Shown piece by piece: positions 25,111 to 47,647 of a DNA stretch of 64,000 nt. Position 1 is the stretch's first letter, and each line of letters begins with the position of its first letter. The translations under genes were made by a program, and so were the position numbers. The notes beneath the pieces were generated by a model. It saw only the letters and a program-made list of their open reading frames with translations, was not told the DNA's origin and searched no databases. Source of the stretch: Paraspadella gotoi (taxonomy: Eukaryota; Chaetognatha). The stretch spans positions 19,082,625 to 19,146,624 of the forward strand of contig CM119263.1 in assembly GCA_051294375.1 (NCBI GenBank), given 5' to 3'.

Positions 25111-26036
25111 CTTCAACTCCTCACTTCCTCAACCCCCCAACCGTTCAACCCCATAACTCCTAAACCCTCATCCCTCTCATGCCCTGCAACCCCTCAAACC
25201 CTTCAACCCCTCATCCCTTAACTCCTAAACCCCTTAACTCCTCAACCCCTTATCCTCTCAACTTCTTAACCCTTCACCCACAACCCTTAACTCCTCATCC
25301 TCTCCAACTTCTCAAACTCTCTTCAACCCCTCAACCTTTCAAACGCCCTAAACTCCTCAACCCTTCTCCCCCGATTCTCTCGTCCCTCATCTTCAAATCT
25401 TCTTACTTTCTCGTTTCGCCTCTTTCGTCCCTCTCAGTTTTTTCCCTTTTCATCCCCTGGGGGAAATTCAAAAATGATTTTCTTTCTCCATAATGACGTC
25501 AAAAAGTTTCCAAAAGTTAAACAAAGTCCTAAACCTATCTCTCTCTCCCTATCTTCTCTCTCTCTCTCTCTTCTCTCTTCCTTTCTTCAGTACAACAAAC
25601 ATATTAGTTAATTGTAATCCTGTAATTATCCTAACAAGCGCTCAATTAGCGGCGCTTTGGAATTGAGGCTCTACGATTGCGGCGCATTTCATACGGCGTC
25701 TATTGTGGGTCAGTGACTTTGTCTAATTTGACAAAGCTTTGCAAATCTTCGTAGCAAAAGCAAATTCATGGTATACAAGACGCCATAGCCGAGGAACAAC
25801 TATGGTTAAATTAAAGCTAAAAAGAAAGCTTGAGTCAATTTTTTGACAATGTTGAAAGCGGAAAAAGAGTTCGTTCGCAAGTCTTCTAGCAAGATCATTT
25901 TGGTTTACGTGGAAATAAATGACGGAAAGTCAAGTCGCCTCGGCTGAGAGAAAAGAGAGAGAGAGAGAGAGAGAGGAGAAGAGAGGGAGAGAGGAGAGGA
26001 AGAGGAAGAGAGAGAGAGAGAGAAGAGAGAAGAGAT

Positions 26037-26091
<55 letters not shown>

Positions 26092-27553
26092 AAATGCGAG
26101 TCCCGTTGGCTCTTTCTGTTGGAAAAAGGAAAAAAGTCGGCGCACGTTTTGATTGAGATGGCGGCGGGAGAGGTGGAGTGGGAGGTGAGGTGGAGGGTGG
26201 CGGAGGTGGCGGCAGCAGAGAGAGAGCGAAGAGAGAGAGAGAAACCACCCTGGGCGAGAGAGAGAGAGAGAGAGGCGAGAGGAAAAAGAGAAGAGACAAA
26301 TTATTTTTTACCACGGCGGAGACAGAGAGACGAAGAATGGAGGCTGCCGAGGAGGAAAGAAAAAAAAAGCCTGAATAATCCTACCTACGTTAAACCGCAA
26401 GTTGAGCTTAGAAAACATTGCAAAAATTTTCCGATGTAGAAGAAGAAGAGAAAAAAAAAGGGAAAGAGAAGCAATTATAGGGTTGATAAATGACGTGCGG
26501 CGTGCGGGCGCGGGAAGCGCGGGATCCAATCAGCGCCGTCGAGATTTCCTTCGGTCGCGAGATCCGATTTGGCTAAAATACAAAAAACAGTAGGAGACGA
26601 ATCTTCTCGTCTCGATGTTTCTTTGTTTTTGTTTTAGCCAATGACGTTTCGATCTGTTTCCGACTCGGTCTGGATTAAAAAGAAAAAAAGAAAGAAAAAA
26701 CCAGAGTACTATTGGTTTCGGTTTACGTTTATTCCAAATCCCCGCCGCTGATTGTTTTCTGCCACGAGGCGACGTCATTCCAGAGCTGCAAATCCTGGAG
26801 AAGAAGGAATGAGAAAAAAAAAAAGAAATGAAAAAGAACAATGGAGAGAAAAAGCAATATAGAGAAATTAAAAAGGCAAGAGGGGTTGAAAGGAAAGATG
26901 GAGAGAGAGAGAGGTAGAGAGAGAAAGGAGAGACGAAGCGGAAAGAAACGAAAAAGAATAGGAGAACCAAAGAGAGACAGAAACTTTATTATCATTGTAA
27001 TGGAGAGAATTTGAATTCATTGTAAAGAGGGAGAAGAAAAAGACAGAATAAAAAAAAGAAAGAGAGAAAGGAGGAAAGGAAGAAAAGAAAGAAGAAAAAG
27101 AAAGGATAAAGAAAGAAAGAAAGAAAGAAACTTTGTTATGCAGACTCGAGTTCGAGGTTGAATTGAAGGACGATATCGTTAGTGGAAGGAAAAATGAAAT
27201 CGTTTTCAGATAAAAGAAGAAGAGAAGAGAGTGATAAAGGAAAAGAAAGGAGAAGGGGTACAGAATGAAAAGTAGAAAGGGTATTTAGATTTATATCGAG
27301 TTCAAAGAAAGCTTAAAGGACATCATGGTTATAGAAAAAGAAAACACCGTTGACATTTTTATTGCAAAATAATAATAAAAATCTGGATACATAGTCAACA
27401 AAACCAATGATCTGAAAGCGCGAACCCTGAAAGGCAGAACCCTGTTACAGTCGGAAATATACTATAATTTATTGACATCAAATATCAACAGTAAACGGAC
27501 GACAAGAGAGGTCGTGATATGAGATTACTGAGAAGGGAGAGACGCTACTGACC

Positions 27554-27554
<1 letters not shown>

Positions 27555-27644
<90 letters not shown>

Positions 27645-27645
27645 T
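27555..27645 (+). repeat. GA microsatellite
   Basis: About 90 bases of near-perfect GA; counterparts at 14800-14885 (TC) and 19405-19490. Confidence 0.85.
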
Positions 27646-29319
27646 GACCGCTACCGCTAACGACCTTCGTTGGCTACGAAACCTTATTTGAAAGTCCCAG
27701 TCCCTCACGGGACGAAAGGTTTTCTTTAAAAAGTGATGAGCAGGATTAAGGCCACCGATGCCTCCCGTCGAAGAAAAGCTTCCTCGTCGGAATGCAAAGG
27801 AACACTGACTTTTGGACCAAGCTTTGGTCGCCCATCTCTTTGGACCAAATTAGAGGTCGACAAGCTTTGGTTCGCCCTCTCTTACGACGATCTCCAGCTT
27901 GGCATTTTTTCTAATCCTCTCTCTTTATCTCTCTGATTCGTTCGTCGTCTTCTTGCAAAATCCAACCGTCATCTTCTCAACTCAAAAAAAATTTCTCGCG
28001 CTGTTTATGTTATCTATTCCACGTTGAAACGTTCTCGGCCTTTACTCTCTCCCTTCGACGTCGTCGTCGTGTCGCATCCACTTTTTTTCAGCTTTTCTCA
28101 ATTACATTCACAAGTAACAGTCAAACATTGTCCCGGACTCCAGGGCGACACGTTCTTATCTTGTCACGTTTCGACGGGACCATCACGCTGTGTTCGCAAT
28201 TCGCTCGTTCCCGCTGCGGGCACTTTTTCACGCGAGAAAAGGAAACGGAATAAGAAAACGATTTCCAATGTTTAATGCCTCTTTCATTTTTACTTCTGTT
28301 CACCTTTCGCCTCAGCCTTTCTTTCTCTCGCCATGTTCTTTTACCTTTCTCTTTCCTTTCTTTCTTTTCTTTCTTTTCTTTCTTTTCTTTCTTTTCTTTT
28401 CTTTCTTTCTTCTTCTTTCTTTCCTTTCTTTCTTTCTTTCTTTCTTCTTTTTTATTTTGATAATAACAAACAAAATAAAAAAAATATCCCCATTTATGAA
28501 AGATTTATCAAGGCTTCCCTTTCATCCAAAATCATTTCGAGAACAGCGATTAGATTTTCAATTTCAGCAATCCATTAAATCACTCTTTTCATATGACTCT
28601 TATCTTTTCGATCAACCAACCAACCTCACCTTTTCTTCAGTGCGCTGACCGCCTCACTCCCCCTTCACCCTCTCTCATCTTTCCTCTCATTTTTCTCCTC
28701 CATCTCCTCTCTCTCTCTTTTCTCTCCTCTCTCTGGCAACGTTTTAGAAGAAAACCAGCCGAAGCATCACTTGGAGAATATCGCCAACAAAATCATGAAA
28801 AATGCATCATAACGGCTCTCGGAGCAAGGAGCGTCCACGAGGACGACGACGACGACCGACGACGATCAAAAAACCTCGGCGACGACGAACGGACGATAAC
28901 GACGACGACTGGGCTGCAGTAAAAACATGAATGCCCAACCATCCGGTGTCATCGTCTTCGTCGTTATACCTATATTCTTTCTTGGCTTTCATTCTCTCTT
29001 CTCTTTTACCCCCCCCCCTCTTGCCCTTCTCCCTCTGCTCCTCCCTCCTTCACGGACGGCCTCATACCCCGGGATAACGGATCCCGCCCAGGGTTAGTCG
29101 TCATTTCCGGGGAATTCCTCCATCCTCTCCCTCCTCCTCCCCCATTTCTTTGGTTTCCGAGGTATCTCCTTCTGACTTTGGAGGCCTTGTTTTTCGTTTC
29201 CTCCAAGTTCTTTCCTTCTTTTTCCTATCTTTTCTTTTTACATTCTCTCTTTTGCTTGAATTTTCTGTCTTTCCTCCCTTCTTCTTTCTTTCTTTCTTCT
29301 TTCTTCTTTCCTTTCTTTT

Positions 29320-29350
<31 letters not shown>

Positions 29351-29909
29351 TCTTTCTTTTTATAACTTTCTTCTTCATTTTATCCCCTTTAATGCCTTCC
29401 AATTCATCGCGGTCCATTGGCTTCTAATTGGTGGTTTAGCAATGAATCGAGCAATTATGCCAGTGGCCGTCGGAAATCGTTGGAAGACGTCAATCGTCGC
29501 CATTCTCCCAGCCAGAGGCATGATTGCAAGACGGTAAGCACTAAGAAGCGGAAAAAGTGCACACGGCGAGCTTGGTTTTGTCCCATACTAAATGCTTGTT
29601 TTGGAGAAGGATAAGGGAAAGGGAAGGGAAAGAGACAAACATTTTGGCAGAATGTTAACCAAAAATCACCCAACCATCCAGTAGTTTTGAATTTCATTTG
29701 ATTTTCCTAAATTGTAGCATTACTAGACTTTAGCTTTAACAGTATTTGCCAAAACCATTTTTTCTCTCTACTCTTCCTCTTATTGATTGGCGATTATGGG
29801 AAATCGGAGGATAGAATTAGTCAACGAAAACCTCCTTTTTTTTTTGGCGGCGATTGGTGATTGCGTCCGACTACTGCAATCGCCATCGGTCTGAAAAAAG
29901 GAGTCGTGA

Positions 29910-30335
29910 GCTGCGAAAGAGGAGGGGGGGGAAGTTGGAGGGGGAGGGAGACAAGGGGGAGGGGGATCTGGAAAGAGGAGGGGGGGAAGTGGAGGGGGAG
30001 GAGAACCAGGGGGGAGGGGGATCTGGAAGAGGAGGGGGGGGAATTGGGATGGGGAGGGAGAAAAGGGGGAGGGGGAATCTGGAAGAGGAGGGGGGGAAGT
30101 TGGATGGGGAGGGGAGACAAAAAAAAGGCAAAATCAGGGGAGGGGGATCTGGAAAGCAGGAGGGGGTGGAAGTTGAGAGGGGAAGGCTGAAACAAGGGGG
30201 AGGGGGATCTGGAATGGAAATGTGGGGTTGGGGGAGAAGTGAAGGGGAATGTTTGGAAGGGCTTGGAAGACAAAAAAGGGGAAAGGGTCGAGGGTTCCAA
30301 GGGTGGGGAAGGGGGGGAGTCGGGGAAATGAGGGG
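29910..30335 (+). repeat. G-rich minisatellite with G-quadruplex potential
   Basis: Units of about 55-60 bases, each ending near GGGGGATCTGGAA (five such boxes, near 29965, 30022, 30075, 30147 and 30206), built mostly of G runs of three to eight. The matching place in arm A is a 91-N gap (12546-12636), so the array could not be assembled there. Confidence 0.7.
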
Positions 30336-30496
30336 GGATGGGGTGAAAGAACGAGAACGAGAATGGCAAAAAAAAAAAAACCGGGCAATTTATCATTCTT
30401 TGGACCGGCAGACTTTTTTCCTTGCTCTCTCCTTTCCCTCTCACTTTTCTTTCTTTCTTTTTTTTCTTCTCNNNNNNNNNNNNNNNNNNNNNNNNN

Positions 30497-30533
<37 letters not shown>

Positions 30534-30770
30534 ATTTCTTCTCGTCTCCTCTCTTCTCTCTCCTCTCTCATTTCTCTCTCTCTCTCCTCCCTCCTCCTCT
30601 CTCTCTGCCAATGTTCGTGCTTGCGCAGTTTTGACACGCTTCCCTATCCTTCTTTGTTCGGCTTAAATTCCCACACACACTCTCGCTTTTTCTCTTTGTT
30701 TTCTTCTTTTTCCATCTTTCCCTTTCAATTTTCCTTCATGGTCCTATTTATTTCTCATAATCTCTCTCAT

Positions 30771-30835
<65 letters not shown>

Positions 30836-30841
30836 ATCGCA

Positions 30842-30889
30842 GGACAAGACGCATGATAATCGAAAATCATCCAATCACAAACTCGGTTA
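30842..30889 (+). CDS. tiny exon-like segment, unrecognised gene
   Basis: A CATCGCAG acceptor is followed by 44-47 open bases (DKTHDNRKSSNHKL in one frame) and then GTTAAG. The copy at about 23205-23248 carries indels. Phase fits the exon-like segment at 29441-29532. Polar composition only; function unknown. Confidence 0.2.
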
Positions 30890-32524
30890 AGGGTTTCGCC
30901 TCAATTATTCGGAAGAAAGGAACAGTTTTTTCATTGCATTCGGATTCGCGAGGAAAATCGAATTTAATTTAGACGAATGACTTCTGGTTGTGGACGATTT
31001 TCTCTTTTCTCTTTTCTCTCTTTTTTTTTTTTTTTTGTTGATTCCTTTTATTTATTTTTCTCTGCTTTGTCGTCACCATTTCCGGCTTCGCCTTCTCTCT
31101 TCCCATAGACGAAAAACACTTAGGGGATAATTTTATTTTTCGATCGCATGCTCCAATTGCTCCATTTAGATTTCGAAAAAAAAAGAAGACAAATCGGAAG
31201 AGAGTTTTTTCTTTTTCTTTTTTTTTTTTGTTTTGAAAAATCGTCATTAACGGAAATTTTTCTCCATTTAATTAAATGGACGGCTCTCGTTTTTCTTCTT
31301 GCCGTAACATTTTATGATTGCTTTTAGTTTCACTCTCCTATTTTTTTTTCCAATATTCTTATCTACTCATTGATTTTTTTTTCTATCCTTTCTTACTTTA
31401 CTTTCTTTTCCCTCACTTCCGTCCTTCCCATTTACCTCTCTTGTCTTCCTCTCTTCCTCCCCTTCCTCTTTTCTATCTTTCCTCCTCTTCCTCTTTTTCT
31501 TCCTCTCTTCCCTTTCTATTCTTTTTCCTCTCTTCCTTTCTTCTCCCTCTTTCCTCCCTCCCCTTCTTCCTTTCTTCCTTCCTCTCTTCCCTCCACCTTC
31601 TCTCTACCATTTCCTCCCTCTCTTCCTTTCTCTCTCTTTTTATTCTTCTCTTCCTCTCTCCCCCTCTTCCTCCATCTCCTCCTCGCGTTTAGCCTTTCAT
31701 CCTCACCTCAATCGACCTTCGTCGAATCCTTCATTTTCTTTTCTTTTCTTCGTCCCTCGATCTCTTGACCTTTTGTTTTTTTTTCTTTCGTCGGGCATTT
31801 TTTCCGCCTCTCCTACCGGGCGTCTCGGGAAACACCGCGCACAAAATAGATAAAAAAGGCTAAGCAGATATAAACATTTTTTTTTTAGATGTTGCTGTTA
31901 GTATGTTATTGCGATAGTTTCTTTTCTCAATCTTTCCCCCTAAAAATAATAGTAACAAGCCCTTCTGACATATACAATTAATTAATTAATTAATCAATTA
32001 ATTATTTAATTAATCTAATATAGGATAATAAATAGTAAAACAAGTAATCTTGAAATTTTTTATACTATACGCTTTTGATATTTTGATTATGTTGCACGAT
32101 ATTAGCATGTATACGTCATGCATTCATAAAAACATTACACGAGTTTCGCATCGTATAAAAGAGTTTGTTTTACAAGAAAAATACATTGTTATTTCGAGCT
32201 TTTCATTTCGTTGCGTTTGTTGTCTCCTTGAAAATGTTAACAAAATACAAAAATTCGCTTAATTCTAAGAAAGATACAGTAGTATTTTACTCGGGAAAAC
32301 GGTCTGAGACTCTCAGTGAGAGCAGTCATTTTTTTCAAATATTCTTATGATTGAAACATGGTCGTCGTGCTCGTCTTCGTTATCGTCGTCGTCATCGTCG
32401 TTCTCACCTCTCAAAACGACGTCAGTTTGCCTTCCTCAAGATGGCGCCAAAACGCGAAAGCAAAATTTCAATTTGGAAGATGAAAGAAAATAAAATCTAA
32501 AGGAATTACGTCATAAATTTTTGG

Positions 32525-32690
32525 GCCAAAATTTGATAGCATTTGATGGTATAAAGTTGATGGCTAAAAGTAGAGGGCAGAAAGTTGATGGCATGAAGTT
32601 AATGGCACAGATGAGATGACATAAAGTCGATGGCATAAAGATGATGGCAAAAAAGTTATGGCATAAAGTTGATGGATGACGGTAAAACTC
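32525..32690 (+). repeat. degenerate tandem repeat, CATAAAGTTGATGG-like
   Basis: About ten imperfect units of 11-15 bases (GTTGATGGCATAAAG and variants). Simple local duplication; no coding frame. Confidence 0.6.
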
Positions 32691-32835
32691 GAATCTCTTC
32701 ATCGATATCAAATTTAGGAGGAAGAGCGGAAGAAGAGGAGGGGAGGGGATGAGAAAAGAGGGAGAAGAAAAAAAAAACTCTAAAGCAACATATTGAAAAT
32801 AAAAATTTCCCGATCTAATACTTAAGGGAGTGGCC

Positions 32836-33083
32836 TTTTCATACAATTAAAACATTTTTTAAAATATAATACCACTTCATTGATAGGGAAGCCAAGTTCT
32901 CTGGGAGTGAATAGACGAGACTGTGAGAGAGTCTCGATTGAAAGCTTGCAGGTTCCTTCGATGTTAATATCTTGTAAGAGTGATGGAGGCCTTAAACCAC
33001 CGAAGCCTGTCCAAAGTCAGGTGCAAGATAGCTTATTTATCAAATGAATGGATATTTTTTGTATTTGTTGTACCAATTTCATA
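32836..33083 (+). mobile_element. copy 1 of a dispersed element of about 250 bases
   Basis: Shares most of its length with 48569-48824 and, in reverse, with 60450-60660. It begins near TTTTCATACAATT, includes CACTTCATTGATAGGGAAGC and GTGATGGAGGCCTTAAACCA, and ends in TTGTACCAATTTCAT. It has no open frame and no clear terminal inverted repeat; the last bases form their own palindrome. A non-autonomous mobile element is likely; its class is not determined. Confidence 0.7.
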
Positions 33084-33492
33084 ATTTTTTTTAAAATTAA
33101 AACTAAAACTAAGAAAAGAAAGTATGAGAAAGAAAAGATGGGAATTTAAAGATGAAGAAGACAAGAAATTTTTGGACCAATGGAGAGAGATGATTTATTT
33201 TCCTTTTGGAAAAGGGGGGGAGGAGTCGAGGGCGAAATGAGCGAACGATGAAGACGGCGACTAAAACATAAACACGCGCTAATAACTTCTTTTTTTTTCA
33301 GCCACACGTTATCGTTTGTAAAAACGATGGTTGAGACCAATAAACATCAAACGAGAAAAATAAGAAATATTTATAATTAATATATTTTTAAAAGAAATAA
33401 TAATTAAAAATATCAAAAACGTTTCGATTCGCTTCGTACAATTTACTCTTTCCTAATCCCAACTGACTCCTTCCCATTTCTCTCACCTTTAG

Positions 33493-42947
<9,455 letters not shown>

Positions 42948-45900
42948 AAGAGAAACCTATTATTTCTGACACGAATGTGAATTTATTCGTCAGTACAGGC
43001 TATCCTTTGGTTGCGTTTGGGAAAAATTTTAATCGGGATACTCAATCAAACCGTCTTTTTTAACACAATATTAAATCTCACAACTTCTTCGAAGATGGCG
43101 CGGACGTACTGTTACGAGAAAACCTCCGTTAGGAGCGCTTTGGTAATCCGTTCGTTTAAAACCTTTTGTTTTTATTTTCGTACTATTATACTTCAAACGT
43201 GGATTTCAGATGTGTGTGCTGATCGGTGCTAATTATATTTAAATCCCTTTTTTAAAAAATGTGAACGATTTGTTTTATCAATAATTTTGTGAGAAAAATT
43301 CCTCTTAATGTTTTTGTTTTTTCCATGGTTTTATTCGCTTTTTATTCCTTTTCTTTCTTCCTCTCTCTTATTTCTTTATTTCTTCCTTTCTTTTTTCTTT
43401 TATCTTTAGTTATTCTTTAATATGTCTACTTTCATCTCACTCTTTCTCTCTGTAAGCCTCTCTGTCTGTAAAGGTACTAATATATATCCATTTATAATAA
43501 CAAATTGATCTTAGTAATGTTTTTACAAAGCAAAAATCGCGCATGTTTTTACCTGGGTTTGTATGATGTGTATGTGTATATAGCTTTTTCCATTAATAAT
43601 TTTTTGTTTGCCGGGAAAATATCATGATAACCTTCCTTCTCTGTTAACTCTTTTTTGGATTTTTTTTTGGTAAATTGTGTCAAAGACAAATGATGAATGT
43701 AAAAAAGCAGATTATAAAAAGCTGCATCATTTGAAAATTCATTCAATAAATCATGTAATTTGCTTCGAGTTGGAGTCAGATAAAATTAAAAAAATGACAA
43801 GATTCGTAGAATCTTCTTGAATCTTCTTTTATACTATAAGTATTATTTTATTATTATTATATATTATATATTATATTATTATATTAAATTTGCAAATTAC
43901 TTGTTTCACTATTTTTTATTTTTCTATTTTAATATTTTAATAATTTTATGAAGGATTTAGTATTTATTATTATATATTATTACTATTCTATATTATAGTT
44001 TTTTTGTTTTTTTTTTGGAAACGTAATTTATGTCACTAATGATCGCTGCAACTGCAAGAGTAGATTTTCTAGCAGATTCCGGCTCTACTATCTGGAAAAA
44101 AGTATATCACATTTTTAGTAGAGGATATTAACTCAAAAAACTTGTTTGATTTTTACAAAAATCAGAATGTCAATTCGTTTAGAATTAGAAGTTACAGGCA
44201 AAAAAAGATCGCTACTTCAAATTGAAAATGGCCAAAAAAATAATATTTAGTTTTCAACCATTTTTGGTATTTAATTATTTATTTTTATTTCAAATAGAGT
44301 TAGTTATTTATTTTTTTTTAAATTTGGTAATGCTATAGACATTGCACCTTTTTTTGGTTTTAAAAAGTACCATTATAGCTCTCAGAAAAGATGGAAAGAC
44401 GCACAACATCAACATCGAGACTGAAAAAAATTGCGTTAAAGATGTGGAAAAGCATTTCACTGTTATACCTCAATTCGCTGTATGAGAGCATGCCCAGATG
44501 AACGTAAGCAGTAGTCGATGCCGAGGGAGGGCATACCAAATATGCTTTTCAACAATTATGTGATATACTTTTTTCCTAGATAGGATGATTCACTTTGTCG
44601 TTCTGTCGGTATGGTCAGAGGTCAGTAACTCATTTAAATCATCTTAGAACATCAAATTATGAAAAATTATACGAAAAAAACGATCCATCTGCACATCTAT
44701 CCCCTCTTGGCTTTTAAAGTTAATTACTCATGATTTAAAATTTTATATGTAAGTTAAAAAGTAAGTAATTGACCTGGAAATTAAGTTTTAACAGAATCGT
44801 GTAATTGGATATAAGTTTAAATGAAAATAAAGCACGTTTTACTATTTGATTTTGTTTCTTTTTTTCTTCAATTAAATAAGAAGCTGCAATAACAATTATA
44901 ACAATCACATAACCACAACTACAACCATAATTTCCACCACAACTTCCACAATAACTATAACTACCATAACCACTACATATAAAACCCACAATAAACATAA
45001 CTTAATTAATAAATTAATTATTTGATTAGTTGTTTATCGCTAAATTATCGCGAGCATTTCCAGCATTTTTTGCTCAAACTTGTACTCAAATCAGTACGTT
45101 ACAGATTTTTCATTGTTAGTGTAATGATGTGTAATCAATATTCACAATATCCGCACTTTATAAATATTTTTTTTTTAAATTTATTTTCCGTAAATCAACA
45201 TGCCATTTTGTTTTCTATCGCCTCTTTGCATACGAAAAGAACCAGAGGTCGTTTTACGCAACTTTTCGGACAACAAAATACTTGATTCCGCTGTTTGATA
45301 TATAATATAAATATTAGAATTCAAACCATCAAAAGAGGGCCTCTATCGCTGCCAACCTGGCTTTAACTGGTAATGTAATAGGCTATAGGCAATAGACACA
45401 TGTGAAGTGGCCAAAACCCTCCACACCGCTTGCGAGACTAATAACGGAGCCCAAAATAACTGAGCCCAAAAGGAGCGTTTAATCCTTATAAATACTACTT
45501 TGAAAAAAATAACGATCAGGTAATTGAATTAAATCCAAGACCCTTCAATATCAAAACGAGTACTTAGCCAGCAAAAATTTATTAATTCAGGGTTCTGGTG
45601 ACTCGAAGTGACCTCGGTCATGAAGATGCCTCATTCTCCAAAGGATCATTATATTTATATTATATATATATTTATTATATATTTATATATTATATATTTA
45701 TATAATATATATCCCGGCTCTTCTGAACTCTAACTGGACAACTTTATACTTTTTCCTTGACTCATTTTCCATCATTTGCGACCAGCTCTTTCTCTCTCTG
45801 AAGATAGTCTGACGTCTCAAAAATTAATACGGATATTTGTTAATGTTGTATTATCCTCCGGAATTTCCACTTTTTTGGTTAAATAAGCACGAGATATCGC

Positions 45901-47647
45901 CAGGAGAATCAAATAGGTTAAGTCCTTTCGGGAATAAGAATTATACATCGTATCGATCAAAAGAGTCAACACATCTGATTTTCATGTTCAACGCTTTATC
46001 AGCATCCGTTAGATCATTCGGGGCGAATCGACGAACTATATATATTATATAAGATGACGCAATCAATGTACACTGTACAGCATAGAAAAAAATATTCAAT
46101 CGAAAAAAAATGTTACAATTGATGATATTTTTTTTATTGTTTCTCAGCCTTGGTAATTACTTTTTAAATGATATGTAGAAAAATTAATGCAAGATCTCTT
46201 AAAGCCCTCAAGATACAGTTAAATAAATAAACGCCGACAGATTTCGAAGATTGGTTAATTCTGTAATAAGTGTAAATATTTCTTAAAAATTTATGCAGTC
46301 AGATTCTCCTCTTTCTAAGCTGACATTTGTTATTAAAAATTCAAACATTTGTCTGTCCATCGGTCTGTCTGTTCGTTCTTCAAGAGATAGAATTCTAGTT
46401 TCAATAGAATCTGCCTAGTAGAAATATGTTTAAATATAAAAAAGATTTTAATTTTATTTTTTTGCATTAATTATGTGAATAACATTGTAGCAAGCCTAAC
46501 AAAAATTTGGGTCAGTCTGTCTGTTGTTCTATCCCACTAATGTATTTGAAAAACATGTGTACCATAATTTTACTCATGACTTGTATTAAAAACAGAAAAA
46601 CAAGTTATATGTATATGTCGATTTTTATTTGATCCAAACAAAGCAAATCTTTAATCTTTTTATTCTACAAAATTGAATGTCTTTCTCTCACATTTGCTTT
46701 TGCTCTCTCGCTTTCACTCTTTCTCTCAATCTCGCTCTCTCTCTCTTACTTTCTCTTTGTTTCTTCAACATTTTCAGAACTTATGCTCACTTACTCAGCC
46801 ATATTATATAATGAACATGATCTTATTCCTCTTTCCGCTTCTTTTATTAATACTGACCAGAATTATTATTGCTATTATTATAGTCTTATAGTTAATTGAA
46901 AAGGGAAATTTTGATGAATGATATGATATGAACATAAGGAAAAAAACAAGTGATTTAGTTTAACAAAAAAATCATTACTGTATTATTCGAAGTAGTTTAT
47001 TAAAAATAATATCAAATGGTCACAGTAACATGAGATGAGGTAATAGAAAAACTCGAAAAAGCCAAGATAGTTGGGTAATTGTCGTGGCTTAAATTTCTTT
47101 TAAATGATAATTTGATTGATTTGAAAGATAGCTCTTGATCTCTAGTAACAAAATCAGTTTTAATATATCTTTTTTTAATTAACAAGTTTAACCCAGCTCA
47201 TTTACAATGACGATGGTATGAAATTTTAACACTGTTTCAAGCTACTCAGACTTAATTTTTACATATTTTGATTGGCTTTGCGATTTTGCTTATGTAGTTA
47301 TGAGTCTTATGAGTCTTCTTAGCATGCTAGCATGCTAGTAACTTGAACCTGAAGGCGTTAAAAAGTTTCAATTTTCTTTCAAATACACCTCTAGGACCTG
47401 CGAGCCAATTAAGACGCCTTCCTGAATTTCAGATACTGGATAATGGAGCTGGCGTGACCAGGATTCGTCATTGATTTCCCATAAGAATTTTATAAAAATT
47501 AATTTCGAAATAACCCCGTATTATTTTGTAGGAACTAAAATTTTTTTCGACCGTCATTTTTTAATACTACGTTTTTTAAACAGAGAAAAAAGAGTATTGG
47601 GGCATTTTGTGCCCCTCCATTAAATTTTATTTACGATATATGTGAGA
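42948..47647. other. AT-rich intergenic region, no gene recognised
   Basis: The GC-rich, GA/TC-rich style of the left side ends here. The region holds a TA-rich tract (45650-45715), T-rich patches and short unsupported frames. One stretch near 45335-45372 reads EGLYRCQPGFNW and resembles a sushi or EGF fragment, but it is isolated. Nothing else could be supported. Confidence 0.5.
45648..45715 (+). repeat. TA-rich simple repeat
   Basis: Alternating TATA and TTTATA units over about 65 bases. Confidence 0.85.

Larger units (their letters stand above)
25110..30471. repeat. second copy of palindrome arm A', extended outward
   Basis: It runs parallel to 16934-20972 and then continues further, matching the outer part of arm A (12311-13330) in reverse complement. 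The match near its right end includes the sequence around 30380-30415, which pairs with 12490-12545. It ends at another gap of exactly 25 N (30472-30496). Exon-like pieces inside it have indels relative to arm A. Confidence 0.75.
30900..33492. other. non-palindromic spacer, no gene recognised
   Basis: T- and C-rich sequence (31320-31690), an ATTA-type tract near 31975-32015, a degenerate tandem tract near 32525-32690 and one dispersed element (32836-33083). I saw no exon of the membrane protein that starts downstream, although its N-terminal exons must lie somewhere to the left. Confidence 0.45.
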
